DNA of 8,478 nucleotides from JBJXGC01 sp046154545 (GTDB taxonomy: Bacteria > Chloroflexota > Dehalococcoidia > Tepidiformales > Tepidiformaceae), in the NCBI GenBank assembly GCA_046154545.1, contig JBJXGC010000109.1, forward strand, positions 1-8,478, read 5' to 3'. This document shows, one piece after another, positions 1-5,470 of the stretch. The notes under the pieces are model-generated. The model made no database searches, had not been told where the DNA came from, and saw nothing but the letters and a program-made list of their open reading frames with translations. The first letter of the stretch is position 1, and each line of letters begins with the position of its first letter. The position numbers were made by a program, and so were the translations under genes.

Positions 1-294
1 TTCGGCGAGGTCCGCGGCCGCGGGATGGTCATCCGCCAGCTCAAGATCGGGGACGCGATCGTCGAACTCCTCGGCCCCGATTCACCGGAGAGCCCCCTCG
101 CGTCGCGCCCGGCCGGGCTGATCAGCATGGCCGCCTTCGAAGTGGCGAATCTAGACGCCGCCGTCGAGATCGCCCGCGCCCGCGGCTTCACCGCCGCCGA
201 CGGCGCGCCCGGCGTCCTCCCCCGGAGCCGCACATCGACCATCTCCCCCGATCAGCTCTCCGGCCTCGCCCTCCAGCTCATCGAGTTCTCCTGA
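1..294 (+). CDS. VOC (glyoxalase/bleomycin-resistance fold) protein, C-terminal part, 5' truncated by window edge
   Basis: The frame is open from base 1 with no start needed, so the gene begins outside the window; the ATG at 25 is probably internal. The visible 97 residues show the second half of a VOC module: a strand with VELLGP, a segment ISMAAFEVANLDAAVEIARARGF matching the usual 'hiaf.V.DldaavarlrarG' pattern, and a final strand LALQLIEFS typical of the closing metal-ligand strand. The Glu in LIEFS fits the usual terminal ligand position. VOC proteins include glyoxalases, dioxygenases and methylmalonyl-CoA epimerase; the substrate cannot be told from this part. Stop TGA at 292-294. No clear terminator follows. 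The family call is fairly secure, the specific function is unknown. Confidence 0.7.
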   Translation, partial: FGEVRGRGMVIRQLKIGDAIVELLGPDSPESPLASRPAGLISMAAFEVANLDAAVEIARARGFTAADGAPGVLPRSRTSTISPDQLSGLALQLIEFS

Positions 295-348
295 GGGCGC
301 AGCATCCATAAACGATCAGTCCAGAGCCAGCAGTACCGCAGAGATCAG

Positions 349-388
349 TACCGCGCACGAAGTAAGCGGTCAGCCCCAGGCCCCGCCA
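349..388. repeat. Degenerate repeat unit 1 of 3
   Basis: The unit carries GCGCACGAAGTAAGCG, then a C-rich tail CAGCCCCAGGCCCC. It is preceded by CAGTACCGC, which also occurs 15 nt upstream (331-339 and 346-354). Its GCGCAC core sits at 353-358, exactly 100 nt before the core of unit 2. Confidence 0.5.
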
Positions 389-413
389 TCACCCCAGGCG
401 CGTCGCACGGTCC

Positions 414-448
414 CGGATCCCCCTGGGCCGTCTCCGGACACGGATCCG
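414..448. other. Inverted repeat / hairpin between repeat units 1 and 2
   Basis: CGGATCC at 414-420 pairs perfectly with GGATCCG at 442-448 across a 21-nt loop. There is no T-tract, so it does not look like an intrinsic terminator for the upstream VOC gene. It may only be part of the repeat array's folding. Confidence 0.3.
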
Positions 449-490
449 TAGCGCGCACGTAAGTAAGCGCCGCCACCCCAGGCTCCCCAC
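449..490. repeat. Degenerate repeat unit 2 of 3
   Basis: The unit reads TAGCGCGCACGTAAGTAAGC and continues GCCGCCACCCCAGGC. It is the longest copy and closest to a consensus of the three. Its core GCGCAC is at 453-458. Confidence 0.5.
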
Positions 491-550
491 GGTCGTCAGG
501 AGCAGCGGAGAGCAGTCCCATCGGCGGCGGCCCAGCACCGTGCAGCTCCG

Positions 551-590
551 TAGCGCACGGAAGTACGCGCCGCCGCCCCACGGCCCGCAG
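551..590. repeat. Degenerate repeat unit 3 of 3
   Basis: The unit reads TAGCGCACGGAAGTACGCGC, then a GCCGCCCCACGGCCC tail. Its core GCGCAC is at 553-558, again 100 nt from the previous core. The sequence between units is only weakly alike, so the conserved part is about 40 nt of each 100-nt period. Confidence 0.5.
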
Positions 591-652
591 GCGAGGGCCG
601 TTCGGACGCCCAGCCATAGCCCAATGTCCCACCGGGCCCGTCCCAGTGCGGC

Positions 653-658
653 TAGAAT
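653..658 (+). promoter_or_regulatory. -10 box of leaderless promoter for the DUF4389 gene
   Basis: TAGAAT lies 6 nt before the ATG at 665, so transcription would start at or next to the start codon. No Shine-Dalgarno sequence is present between them. Spacing matches that seen before the genes at 5002 and 8172. No good -35 hexamer is visible. Confidence 0.6.
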
Positions 659-664
659 GGCGCC

Positions 665-1297
665 ATGCAAGCAAACTCGTCGTACCCGGCCCAGGTCAGC
701 GTCGATTACCCGGAAGGCCCGCGGAATAAGCTCACGGTCGCGTTCCGGATCTTCACCGTCATCCCCATCGCCATCGTGGCCGCGGCCGTTGGCGGCGGCG
801 CTTTCGCCGGCGGACCCGGACCGGATGGGGCAGCCTTCGCCTCTGCCGGTGGGGCCCTCTTCTTCGCGCCGCTCCTGATGATCGTGTTCCGCCAGAAGTA
901 CCCCCGCTGGTGGTACGACTGGAACCTCGCGCTGACGCGTTTCAGCTCGCGGGTCGGCGCCTACCTGGCGCTCCTGACGGACCAGTATCCATCGACGGAT
1001 GAGGAGCAATCGGTCCACATCGAGATCCCCTACCCGGACGTGCCGGTGGAGCTGAACCGCTGGCTGCCCCTGGTGAAGTGGTTCCTCGCCATCCCCCACT
1101 ACATCGTGCTCTTCTTCCTCAGCATTGCGGCGCTGGTCATCACGATCGTGGCCTGGTTCGCCATCCTCTTCACCGGGCAGTATCCGCGCGGCATGTTCGG
1201 CTTCGTCGTCGGCGTCGGCCGCTGGAGCACGCGCGTGAGCGCCTATGCCTTCCTCCTCACGACCGACCGCTACCCGCCGTTCAGCCTGGACGAATAA
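665..1297 (+). CDS. DUF4389 domain integral membrane protein
   Basis: This 210-aa protein is recognised as DUF4389 by its duplicated motif. The first copy is near residues 92-109 (RFSSRVGAYLALLTDQYP) and the second near 186-204 (RWSTRVSAYAFLLTTDRYP). Hydrophobic segments around residues 28-48, 62-75 and 140-169 predict at least three membrane spans. The piece between repeats contains LNRWLPLVKWFLAIPHYIVL, also typical of the family, where such Trp/Pro-rich segments lead into a membrane helix. The function of DUF4389 is not known. The ATG at 665 is chosen because a TAGAAT box sits 6 nt upstream, which implies leaderless translation, and the N-terminus is family-like. It converges on the lipoprotein gene ending at 1317, leaving 19 nt between stops. 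Length is typical of two-repeat members. Confidence 0.9.
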   Translation: MQANSSYPAQVSVDYPEGPRNKLTVAFRIFTVIPIAIVAAAVGGGAFAGGPGPDGAAFASAGGALFFAPLLMIVFRQKYPRWWYDWNLALTRFSSRVGAYLALLTDQYPSTDEEQSVHIEIPYPDVPVELNRWLPLVKWFLAIPHYIVLFFLSIAALVITIVAWFAILFTGQYPRGMFGFVVGVGRWSTRVSAYAFLLTTDRYPPFSLDE

Positions 1298-1327
1298 GGC
1301 GCCGGGCCGTGGCCGCCTACCGGCGCT
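1298..1327. terminator. Possible shared hairpin between convergent genes
   Basis: GCGCCGG at 1299-1305 pairs with CCGGCGC at 1320-1326, extendable by one G-T pair, with a loop that itself contains GGCC repeats. It spans the gap between the convergent stops at 1297 and 1317 and would form in both transcripts. No T-tract follows on either strand, so intrinsic termination is doubtful. Confidence 0.25.
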
Positions 1328-2330
1328 GGAGGAACTCCTTCGAAGCCCACCCCGAGATTCGCTCGCCGCCCTCGTAAAGGACGACCGTCACCCAGGTCGT
1401 TGCACCTTCGACGACCGGCCGTGGAGGCTCTGAGACGATGACGGCCGTCGTGTCGGGCAGGCAGCGGAGAATGGCGGTGTTCGCCCCCGGGCCATTGCGC
1501 AGGTTGAGGCAGTCGCCGCCCGCCGAAACGACGGCGTTGTACTCGTCACCCGCCTCTTTCGCCGTCAGCTCAGGGCCCCACGACTTCGCCGTGAGGTCGT
1601 AGCGGTGGTAGACCCGGCCACCGATAGTGGTGGTGGCGATCGAGGAGAAGCCGCCGCGGTAGATCGTGGCGGCGCCCCAGGCACCGCCGGCCTCCCGCAC
1701 GATCCGGATGGCAACAGCGGTGCCGCCTTCGTCCGCCAGCACGACGCTGCGGCACTCCAGGCAGCTCACCTTCCCTTCATAGCCGATGGAGTAGAGCGGC
1801 GGGATCGGCAGGTCGCGGAACAACCTGGCGAGGGCATTGGCGGCGTCTGGCAGCAGCGAAGCGCCGATCGCGTCAGTCTGGAGGAGGCCGGTGAGGACGG
1901 CGCGGACGCGGTCGCCCTTCTGCTTGCCCTGGCAGACCCCATCTTCGACCGCCGCCGGGCCCTGCGACGGGCTGGGTGGCGGCCCCGGGCAGATGACGTC
2001 GGCGCCAGTGAACAGCGTCGCGGCGGCGGTAAAATCGCGCTTGCCGAGTGTGTCGGCGAGCTTCAAGGCGAGGTCGCAGGCCTCGCGCTCGTAGGGGCAG
2101 GTATCGCGCGGGGGCGTTGGCGTCGCGGTCGGCTGGGTTGTCGGCGAACCCCCGGTGTCCGCCGTCACCGAAGCAGCCGGCGCGGCCGTCCCGCCCGCGG
2201 CGGCGGTGGACGTGGCCGGAGGCGGGCTGGAAGCGGGGCGGTCGCCGCCAGAGCAGGCGGTTGCGAGGAGGCCGACCACCAGGACGGCGACCGTGACCGG
2301 GATGCGAAGGCTGAGCGGTAGCGCCCTCAT
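1317..2330 (-). CDS. Lipoprotein with C-terminal bacterial SH3 domain
   Basis: The 337-aa product starts with a lipoprotein signal peptide: Arg at 2 and 9, a hydrophobic core, then LLATAC with the lipidated Cys at 26. The -3 residue is Ala, not the commoner Leu. Residues 27-75 are a Ser/Pro/Thr/Ala/Gly linker. Residues 76-268 form a cysteine-bearing region (C78, then CPG, GVCQG and CLEC motifs) of unknown family, perhaps NTF2-like near its start. Residues 269-337 match a bacterial SH3 (SH3b/SH3_3) domain with LNLRNGPG, ILRCLPD, TTWVTV and SGWASKEFLQ. Such domains often bind peptidoglycan or proteins at the cell surface. The ATG at 2330 overlaps the TGA of the upstream lipoprotein gene (ATGA), implying translational coupling. 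The protein probably sits on the outer face of the membrane with its partner. Confidence 0.8.
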   Translation of the reverse strand: MRALPLSLRIPVTVAVLVVGLLATACSGGDRPASSPPPATSTAAAGGTAAPAASVTADTGGSPTTQPTATPTPPRDTCPYEREACDLALKLADTLGKRDFTAAATLFTGADVICPGPPPSPSQGPAAVEDGVCQGKQKGDRVRAVLTGLLQTDAIGASLLPDAANALARLFRDLPIPPLYSIGYEGKVSCLECRSVVLADEGGTAVAIRIVREAGGAWGAATIYRGGFSSIATTTIGGRVYHRYDLTAKSWGPELTAKEAGDEYNAVVSAGGDCLNLRNGPGANTAILRCLPDTTAVIVSEPPRPVVEGATTWVTVVLYEGGERISGWASKEFLQRR

Positions 2331-3157
2331 TTCAGTTCGCTCGCCCGCACATCGACCTGGTAGAAGCGGGCGGCGGGTTTGCCGCCGGCGCCCACGAAGA
2401 CGGGCGCGGTGAGGATCACCTGCCAGTCGCTGCCGCTGTCGAGGCGGAAGGGAATGGTGTGCGTCTCGAAGCTGGCGCCGCCCTGGGGCGCGTCGGCGGC
2501 GAAGACCCCGGCCGGTTCGCCGAGACAGACCTCGGCCGTGGTGCAGCCCGGTTTCTTCGCGAAGAGCTGGACGGTCCCCTTGCCCGCGAGTTCGCCCCGC
2601 CGGTTCGTCCAGATCGCGAGGACCGTGCCCTGGTTGATCTTCAGGTTCGGCGCCGACGAGCCGCCGCTCCAGTAGTCGTTCGCCACGAGGGCGCCGTGCT
2701 CGAGCGCGCCGGTGCCCGTGCGCCCCTGGCGGTCGGTCACTTCGACGGAGGCGAAGGCCGGCTTCTCACCGAGGGGGATGCTGATCGTGTGCGACTTCGC
2801 GAAGGTCCGGTCCTCCTGTGGCTCGACGGCCGGCGTGTCACCGGCTTTCACGGCCATGGAGAGCACTGCCGTCGTCTCGACGTCCGTCGCGAACCGGACC
2901 ACGATCACGCCCGGCCCGGCACGATCCCGCACCATCCAGAGGACGCGCGGGCCCTCGTTCGCGGGCTTCACCGCCGTGGGCGTGCCGGCTGGCGCCGGGG
3001 GCGTCGCGGCCGGCTGGGAGGTGGTGGCGGTCGCCGGTGGAGTACCGGCGGCGCTTGGCGGGGCTGCGACAGGCGCCGTTTCCGTCCCGTCATCACAGGC
3101 CCCGAGCAGCGGGAGCGCCAGGATTGAGGCGATCAGGAGCCATCTCAGGCTGTGCAT
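2327..3157 (-). CDS. Lipoprotein with Ala/Pro/Thr linker and Fn3-like region, function unknown
   Basis: The 276-aa protein begins MHSLRWLLIASILALPLLGA and then Cys21, a clean signal peptide with lipobox LGAC. Residues 22-68 are a low-complexity Ala/Pro/Thr tether. Residues about 70-150 have the rhythm of an Fn3-like beta domain: a VIVVRFATD strand, then SHTISIPLG, then SVEVTDRQGRTGT. The remainder (about 160-276) is beta-rich and unassigned; it has a Cys pair in GCTTAEVC. The ATG at 3157 is preferred over the upstream ATG at 3205, because the longer form would push the signal peptide inward and a TACACT box lies 7 nt before 3157. It is the first gene of a two-gene operon, with its stop inside the next start codon. 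I do not recognise a specific family; the Fn3 similarity is by eye. Confidence 0.75.
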   Translation of the reverse strand: MHSLRWLLIASILALPLLGACDDGTETAPVAAPPSAAGTPPATATTSQPAATPPAPAGTPTAVKPANEGPRVLWMVRDRAGPGVIVVRFATDVETTAVLSMAVKAGDTPAVEPQEDRTFAKSHTISIPLGEKPAFASVEVTDRQGRTGTGALEHGALVANDYWSGGSSAPNLKINQGTVLAIWTNRRGELAGKGTVQLFAKKPGCTTAEVCLGEPAGVFAADAPQGGASFETHTIPFRLDSGSDWQVILTAPVFVGAGGKPAARFYQVDVRASELK

Positions 3158-3164
3158 CCAAGCC

Positions 3165-3170
3165 AGTGTA
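3165..3170 (-). promoter_or_regulatory. -10 box of leaderless promoter for the lipoprotein operon
   Basis: On the minus strand TACACT stands 7 nt before the ATG at 3157, in the 58-nt gap after the SDR gene. There is no Shine-Dalgarno sequence. The hexamer is identical to the -10 box of the VapB gene. No strong -35 is visible. Confidence 0.5.
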
Positions 3171-3215
3171 TGGCCGAACGCCGCTGCGGCCGATAGGACG
3201 TGCACATCAGCCGCT

Positions 3216-4001
3216 CTACCCCACGCCGAAGGCGGGGACGAGCTCCGGGTACTTTTTCAGGCTCTGCCCACCGTCGATATAGAGCGCCTGGCCGGTCATC
3301 AGGTCGGAGGCGTCGCTGGCGAGGTAAACGGCGAGCTGGGCGACGTCCTCGGGCTCGCCGGCGCGTCCCATGGGGGAGTTCTCGATGAAGCCCTGATAGA
3401 CGCCGGGCATGTCCTGGAAGCCCTGTGTCGCGGGCGTGTGGATGAGGCCCGGGCCGATGGCGTTCACGCGGATCTTGTGGCGGCCAAGTTCGAGCGCGGC
3501 CACCTTCGTCAGCATCGCCACGCCGGCCTTGGCCGGGCAGTAGGCGGCGAAGCCCTCCGTCGCCTGGATGGCGTTGAGGCTGGCGATGTTGATGATCGAG
3601 CCGCCCTTGCCCGCCCCGATGAGGTGCTTCGATTCGTGCTTGATGCAGAGGAACGTCCCCGTCAGGCAGATATCGACCACCCGCTGGAACTCCTCCAGGG
3701 GGTAGTCCTGGATCGGCGAGAAGCCACCGACGCCGGCGTTGTTGAAGGCGATATCGAGCCGTCCGAAGCGCTTCACGGCGCCCGCCACCATGGCAGTCAC
3801 CTGCTCTTCGTTGCGGATATCGACGACGGCGCCGTCGGCGTAATTGTGCCCGAGCTGGGCGACCATCGCGCCGATGCCCTCGTTGTCGATGTCGCCGATG
3901 AAGACGCGAGCGCCCTCGGCGACGAAGACCTCCGCCGTCCGCTTCCCGATCCCGGACGCACCCCCGGTGACGATCGCGACCTTGCCATCAAGCCTGCCCA
4001 A
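3216..4001 (-). CDS. SDR-family NAD(P)-dependent oxidoreductase (classical short-chain dehydrogenase)
   Basis: Read from a TTG at 4001, the product is 261 aa, the normal size of a classical SDR. It shows the Rossmann cofactor motif TGGASGIG at residues 12-19 and an Asp at 37 after the second strand, which usually favours NAD(H). NNAG is at 87-90, the active Ser at 141, and YCPAK gives Tyr154 and Lys158, with the standard 13-residue Ser-Tyr distance. A closing GQALYIDGG strand follows. The usual catalytic-site Asn before LTG is Cys112 here. The TTG is chosen because AGGAG lies 8 nt upstream and the protein then begins GRLDGKVAIVTGG; extension to an ATG at 4139 would overrun the nuclease stop at 4090. 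The substrate is unknown; close relatives act on alcohols, sugars or acyl chains. Confidence 0.92.
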   Translation of the reverse strand: MGRLDGKVAIVTGGASGIGKRTAEVFVAEGARVFIGDIDNEGIGAMVAQLGHNYADGAVVDIRNEEQVTAMVAGAVKRFGRLDIAFNNAGVGGFSPIQDYPLEEFQRVVDICLTGTFLCIKHESKHLIGAGKGGSIINIASLNAIQATEGFAAYCPAKAGVAMLTKVAALELGRHKIRVNAIGPGLIHTPATQGFQDMPGVYQGFIENSPMGRAGEPEDVAQLAVYLASDASDLMTGQALYIDGGQSLKKYPELVPAFGVG

Positions 4002-4009
4002 CTGCTGTT

Positions 4010-4014
4010 CTCCT
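4010..4014 (-). promoter_or_regulatory. Ribosome binding site fixing the TTG start of the SDR gene
   Basis: AGGAG on the minus strand is 8 nt upstream of the TTG at 4001. It is the only good Shine-Dalgarno match in the area and decides between this start and the ATG candidates further upstream. Confidence 0.7.
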
Positions 4015-4031
4015 GGATGAGTGTCGGCCGG

Positions 4032-4037
4032 AATGTA
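4032..4037 (-). promoter_or_regulatory. Possible -10 box for the SDR gene
   Basis: TACATT on the minus strand lies in the 88-nt gap after the nuclease gene. A start site about 7 nt downstream would leave a leader of roughly 24 nt carrying the AGGAG. No convincing -35 is seen, so read-through from the nuclease gene is also possible. Confidence 0.3.
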
Positions 4038-4089
4038 CGGCCGCGGCCAGCGTGGTGCCACTCCAAGGTTCCAGACGGTGGGCTCAGGC

Positions 4090-4734
4090 CTACCAGCCGG
4101 GACCGATCGGCTTCGAGATTCTGCCACCTCTGGCATCAATCACCGGGTCTGGAAACTGACAGCCCGCCAGGACCGAAGCGCGCACTTGCTTGTAGAAGCT
4201 CGCCACCTGGCGCATTTCCGGGGCCCCGCGATTGTCCCGCGGATTGAGAATGCCAACGGCCAGCCCCTTTGCCTGAACGAGGCGGATTGGCGGGCACAGA
4301 TCCGTATCGTTCGAAACCACCAGTGCCGTATCGAACCGTCCTTCGTAAGCGTCGGCCACGAGCTGGGAGCCCAGGGCCACGTCCGAACCTTTTTCCTCAA
4401 CCTTGAGGACCTGAACTCGGTCGGGGACCGGTCGGAGGCTTGCTATCGGTGCGGCGAGCGGCATGAGTTTGGTCCACCGCGTGAACTTCCCGTAGTGGCA
4501 CGTGACCAGTGGCAACGTGCCAACCGCGCGAAGGTAGACTTGTTGACGTAGAGGCGCATCGGGATCCGCGGGCGTGCCCTTGACGTGGGCAGTGAAGTAA
4601 TTGACAGCCGTCAGGGTGTCGGTCGCGTCCAGGTAGGCGCGCACGAGTGCCTCGATGTTCAGCCACTTGAACCCTGAATCGCGGATGCCGTAGTAAAGGT
4701 TGAAACCATCTACGTAGGCAACGATGCGCGTCAT
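4090..4734 (-). CDS. NYN domain protein (PIN-like predicted ribonuclease)
   Basis: The 214-aa protein opens MTRIVAYVDGFNLYYGI, the hallmark of NYN domains, with acidic Asp9 and Asn12 in the first strand-turn. Further putative metal-binding acids are in EEKGSDVALGSQLVADAY (Asp118) and VVSNDTDL (Asp143, Asp145), in the order expected of the PIN/NYN fold. NYN proteins are predicted or shown metal-dependent RNases. The piece between (residues 45-110) is longer than in minimal NYN proteins and carries TCHYGKF. The ATG at 4734 is preferred to a GTG at 4773, because 4773 lies in a hairpin stem and would add a tail before the conserved first strand. No good Shine-Dalgarno is visible; the last 8 nt before the start are GGGTGCTG plus T. 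Its role in the cell is unknown. Confidence 0.85.
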   Translation of the reverse strand: MTRIVAYVDGFNLYYGIRDSGFKWLNIEALVRAYLDATDTLTAVNYFTAHVKGTPADPDAPLRQQVYLRAVGTLPLVTCHYGKFTRWTKLMPLAAPIASLRPVPDRVQVLKVEEKGSDVALGSQLVADAYEGRFDTALVVSNDTDLCPPIRLVQAKGLAVGILNPRDNRGAPEMRQVASFYKQVRASVLAGCQFPDPVIDARGGRISKPIGPGW

Positions 4735-4765
4735 ACAGCACCCGCGACATGAATGGGTAAACGCA

Positions 4766-4789
4766 GAGGCCACCCTCGCGGGTGGCCTC
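4766..4789 (-). promoter_or_regulatory. Strong 10-bp hairpin in the NYN gene leader
   Basis: GAGGCCACCC at 4766-4775 pairs perfectly with GGGTGGCCTC at 4780-4789. In the minus-strand RNA the loop is GCGA, a GNRA tetraloop, which is an exceptionally stable RNA hairpin. It ends about 30 nt upstream of the nuclease start. It could be a structured leader, an RNase target or an extragenic repeat. Confidence 0.5.
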
Positions 4790-4792
4790 GCA

Positions 4793-4813
4793 CCCCACCG
4801 CTAAGCGATGGGG
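4793..4813 (-). promoter_or_regulatory. Second hairpin in the NYN gene leader
   Basis: In the minus-strand RNA CCCCAUCGC pairs with GCGGUGGGG around a UUA loop: nine pairs including one U-G wobble. On the plus strand the same position is a C-A mismatch, so the structure is better formed in the minus-strand (nuclease) transcript. Only three bases separate it from the 10-bp hairpin. Confidence 0.45.
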
Positions 4814-4816
4814 AAA

Positions 4817-4822
4817 ATACTA
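4817..4822 (-). promoter_or_regulatory. Possible -10 box for the NYN gene
   Basis: TAGTAT on the minus strand would start RNA near 4810, so that the leader opens directly with the two hairpins. A TTGTGC at 4848-4843 is a possible -35, but the 20-nt spacer is long. Confidence 0.3.
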
Positions 4823-4989
4823 CCTACATGATGAGCCATCCGGCACAAAATGCCAAGCAGGCGACGGGTTTGATCCCAGCCTCCACATAAAGGTCGAGGA
4901 CAATCGCCTGTAGATTGATCATCGGCTTCGGCCCGCGTCTTTCAACCCTTGCTCGAGCCGCGGGGAGCGTGGGCAGCCCACCGCTCAGG

Positions 4990-4995
4990 TATACT
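4990..4995 (+). promoter_or_regulatory. -10 box of leaderless promoter for the retropepsin-like gene
   Basis: TATACT, a near-consensus -10 hexamer, lies 6 nt before the ATG at 5002. The same distance is found before the genes at 665 and 8172. No Shine-Dalgarno separates box and start, and no -35 is evident. Confidence 0.6.
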
Positions 4996-5001
4996 TGGGG
5001 C

Positions 5002-5463
5002 ATGGCAAGCAGTCTCCTGGCACGCAAAAAGAGGGCGCAGACGGGGATGGGGCAGATCTACACGTCGATCACCGTCACGAATTCGACTGACCTGGACAAC
5101 GCGGAGAGCGGCTTAATCGAACCGTCGGCCGTCCGGACCGTTGAGCTCGGCGATGTCCTGCCCGACTCGGGCGCGACCTATCTGTGTCTCCCGATAGACG
5201 TTATCGAGCGGCTGGGCCTCCACGCTGAACGGACGGTGCCCCGGGAAACGGCGGCCGGCCTGGTCGAGGCGAAGATCTTTCGCAACGCTCGCGTTGCCCT
5301 CATGGGGCGGGTTACGGTCGGTGTCTGCGTCGAACTCGCGGTCGGCGCGCGGGTACTCCTTGGCGCCATGTCGCTGGAGGCGCTGGGGATTGAGCTCGAC
5401 CTTCAGAACCGGACGTTGCGCCTCCTGCCCGAATCCGGGCCTCGCGGCTATATTTACGCCTGA
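5002..5463 (+). CDS. Retropepsin-like clan AA aspartic protease
   Basis: The 153-aa product has the single-lobe aspartic protease plan. A first strand region MGQIYTSITVTNS starts at residue 16. The active loop is D55-S-G-A-T59 followed by LCLPIDVIERLGL, and the second conserved element is VLLGAMSLEALGIELD (about 118-133), the hydrophobic-Gly motif that packs against the active loop. The pattern matches prokaryotic clan AA proteases of the type found in archaea and Chloroflexota. It uses DSG instead of the commoner DTG and has Pro54 where Val is usual; DSG is also active in pepsins. Such enzymes should work as homodimers. An ATG at 4915 is rejected because it would place the promoter inside the gene. 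The family often starts at the equivalent of 5047, but the -10 box supports 5002, which adds a basic tail LLARKKR. Target unknown. Confidence 0.82.
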   Translation: MASSLLARKKRAQTGMGQIYTSITVTNSTDLDNAESGLIEPSAVRTVELGDVLPDSGATYLCLPIDVIERLGLHAERTVPRETAAGLVEAKIFRNARVALMGRVTVGVCVELAVGARVLLGAMSLEALGIELDLQNRTLRLLPESGPRGYIYA

Positions 5464-5470
5464 GGCCTCA
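5461..5470. other. Palindromic junction of two convergent stop codons
   Basis: TGAGGCCTCA is a perfect 10-bp palindrome in which the plus-strand TGA of the protease gene and the minus-strand TGA of the LLM gene are mirror images, with 4 nt between them. No terminator fits in the gap. Confidence 0.5.

Larger units (their letters stand above)
295..664. other. 370-nt intergenic region with degenerate repeats
   Basis: No convincing gene lies here. Frames open on the minus strand through this stretch give Arg/Pro/Gly-rich products without a recognisable domain. What it does hold is three related repeat units about 100 nt apart, a perfect 7-bp hairpin, and the -10 box of the following DUF4389 gene; these are listed separately. 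Confidence 0.6.

Noticed and set aside
349..590. A CRISPR array
   Set aside because: The three units are too divergent, the period (100 nt) is too long and no cas genes are in the window.
389..1099. A 236-codon open frame on the minus strand across the spacer and the DUF4389 gene
   Set aside because: Its product is Arg/Gly/Asp-rich without a domain, while the plus strand codes for a clear DUF4389 membrane protein with a promoter.
2712..4247. A 511-codon open frame on the plus strand
   Set aside because: It is antisense to the first lipoprotein and the SDR gene, both of which have recognisable proteins and start signals. Its product is Ala/Arg/Gly/Asp-rich with no domain, as expected from GC-rich shadow frames.
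4858..4886. A tRNA T-arm-like string GGGTTTGATCCC followed by GCCTCCA
   Set aside because: The loop is one base short for a T-arm. No 5' acceptor strand, D-arm or anticodon arm fits at the right distance. The surrounding CAGGCGA/TCGCCTG inverted repeat (4858-4864 and 4904-4910) does not help a cloverleaf.
4824..4922. A 32-codon minus-strand frame starting MINLQAIVLDLYVEAGIKPV with a hydrophobic end
   Set aside because: It could be a small membrane peptide upstream of the NYN gene, but it lacks a ribosome site or nearby -10 box, and nothing in its sequence is familiar. Not enough to annotate.
4915..5001. An N-terminal extension of the retropepsin-like protein from an ATG at 4915
   Set aside because: The TATACT box at 4990-4995 would lie inside the gene, and the 29 extra residues do not resemble the protease family.
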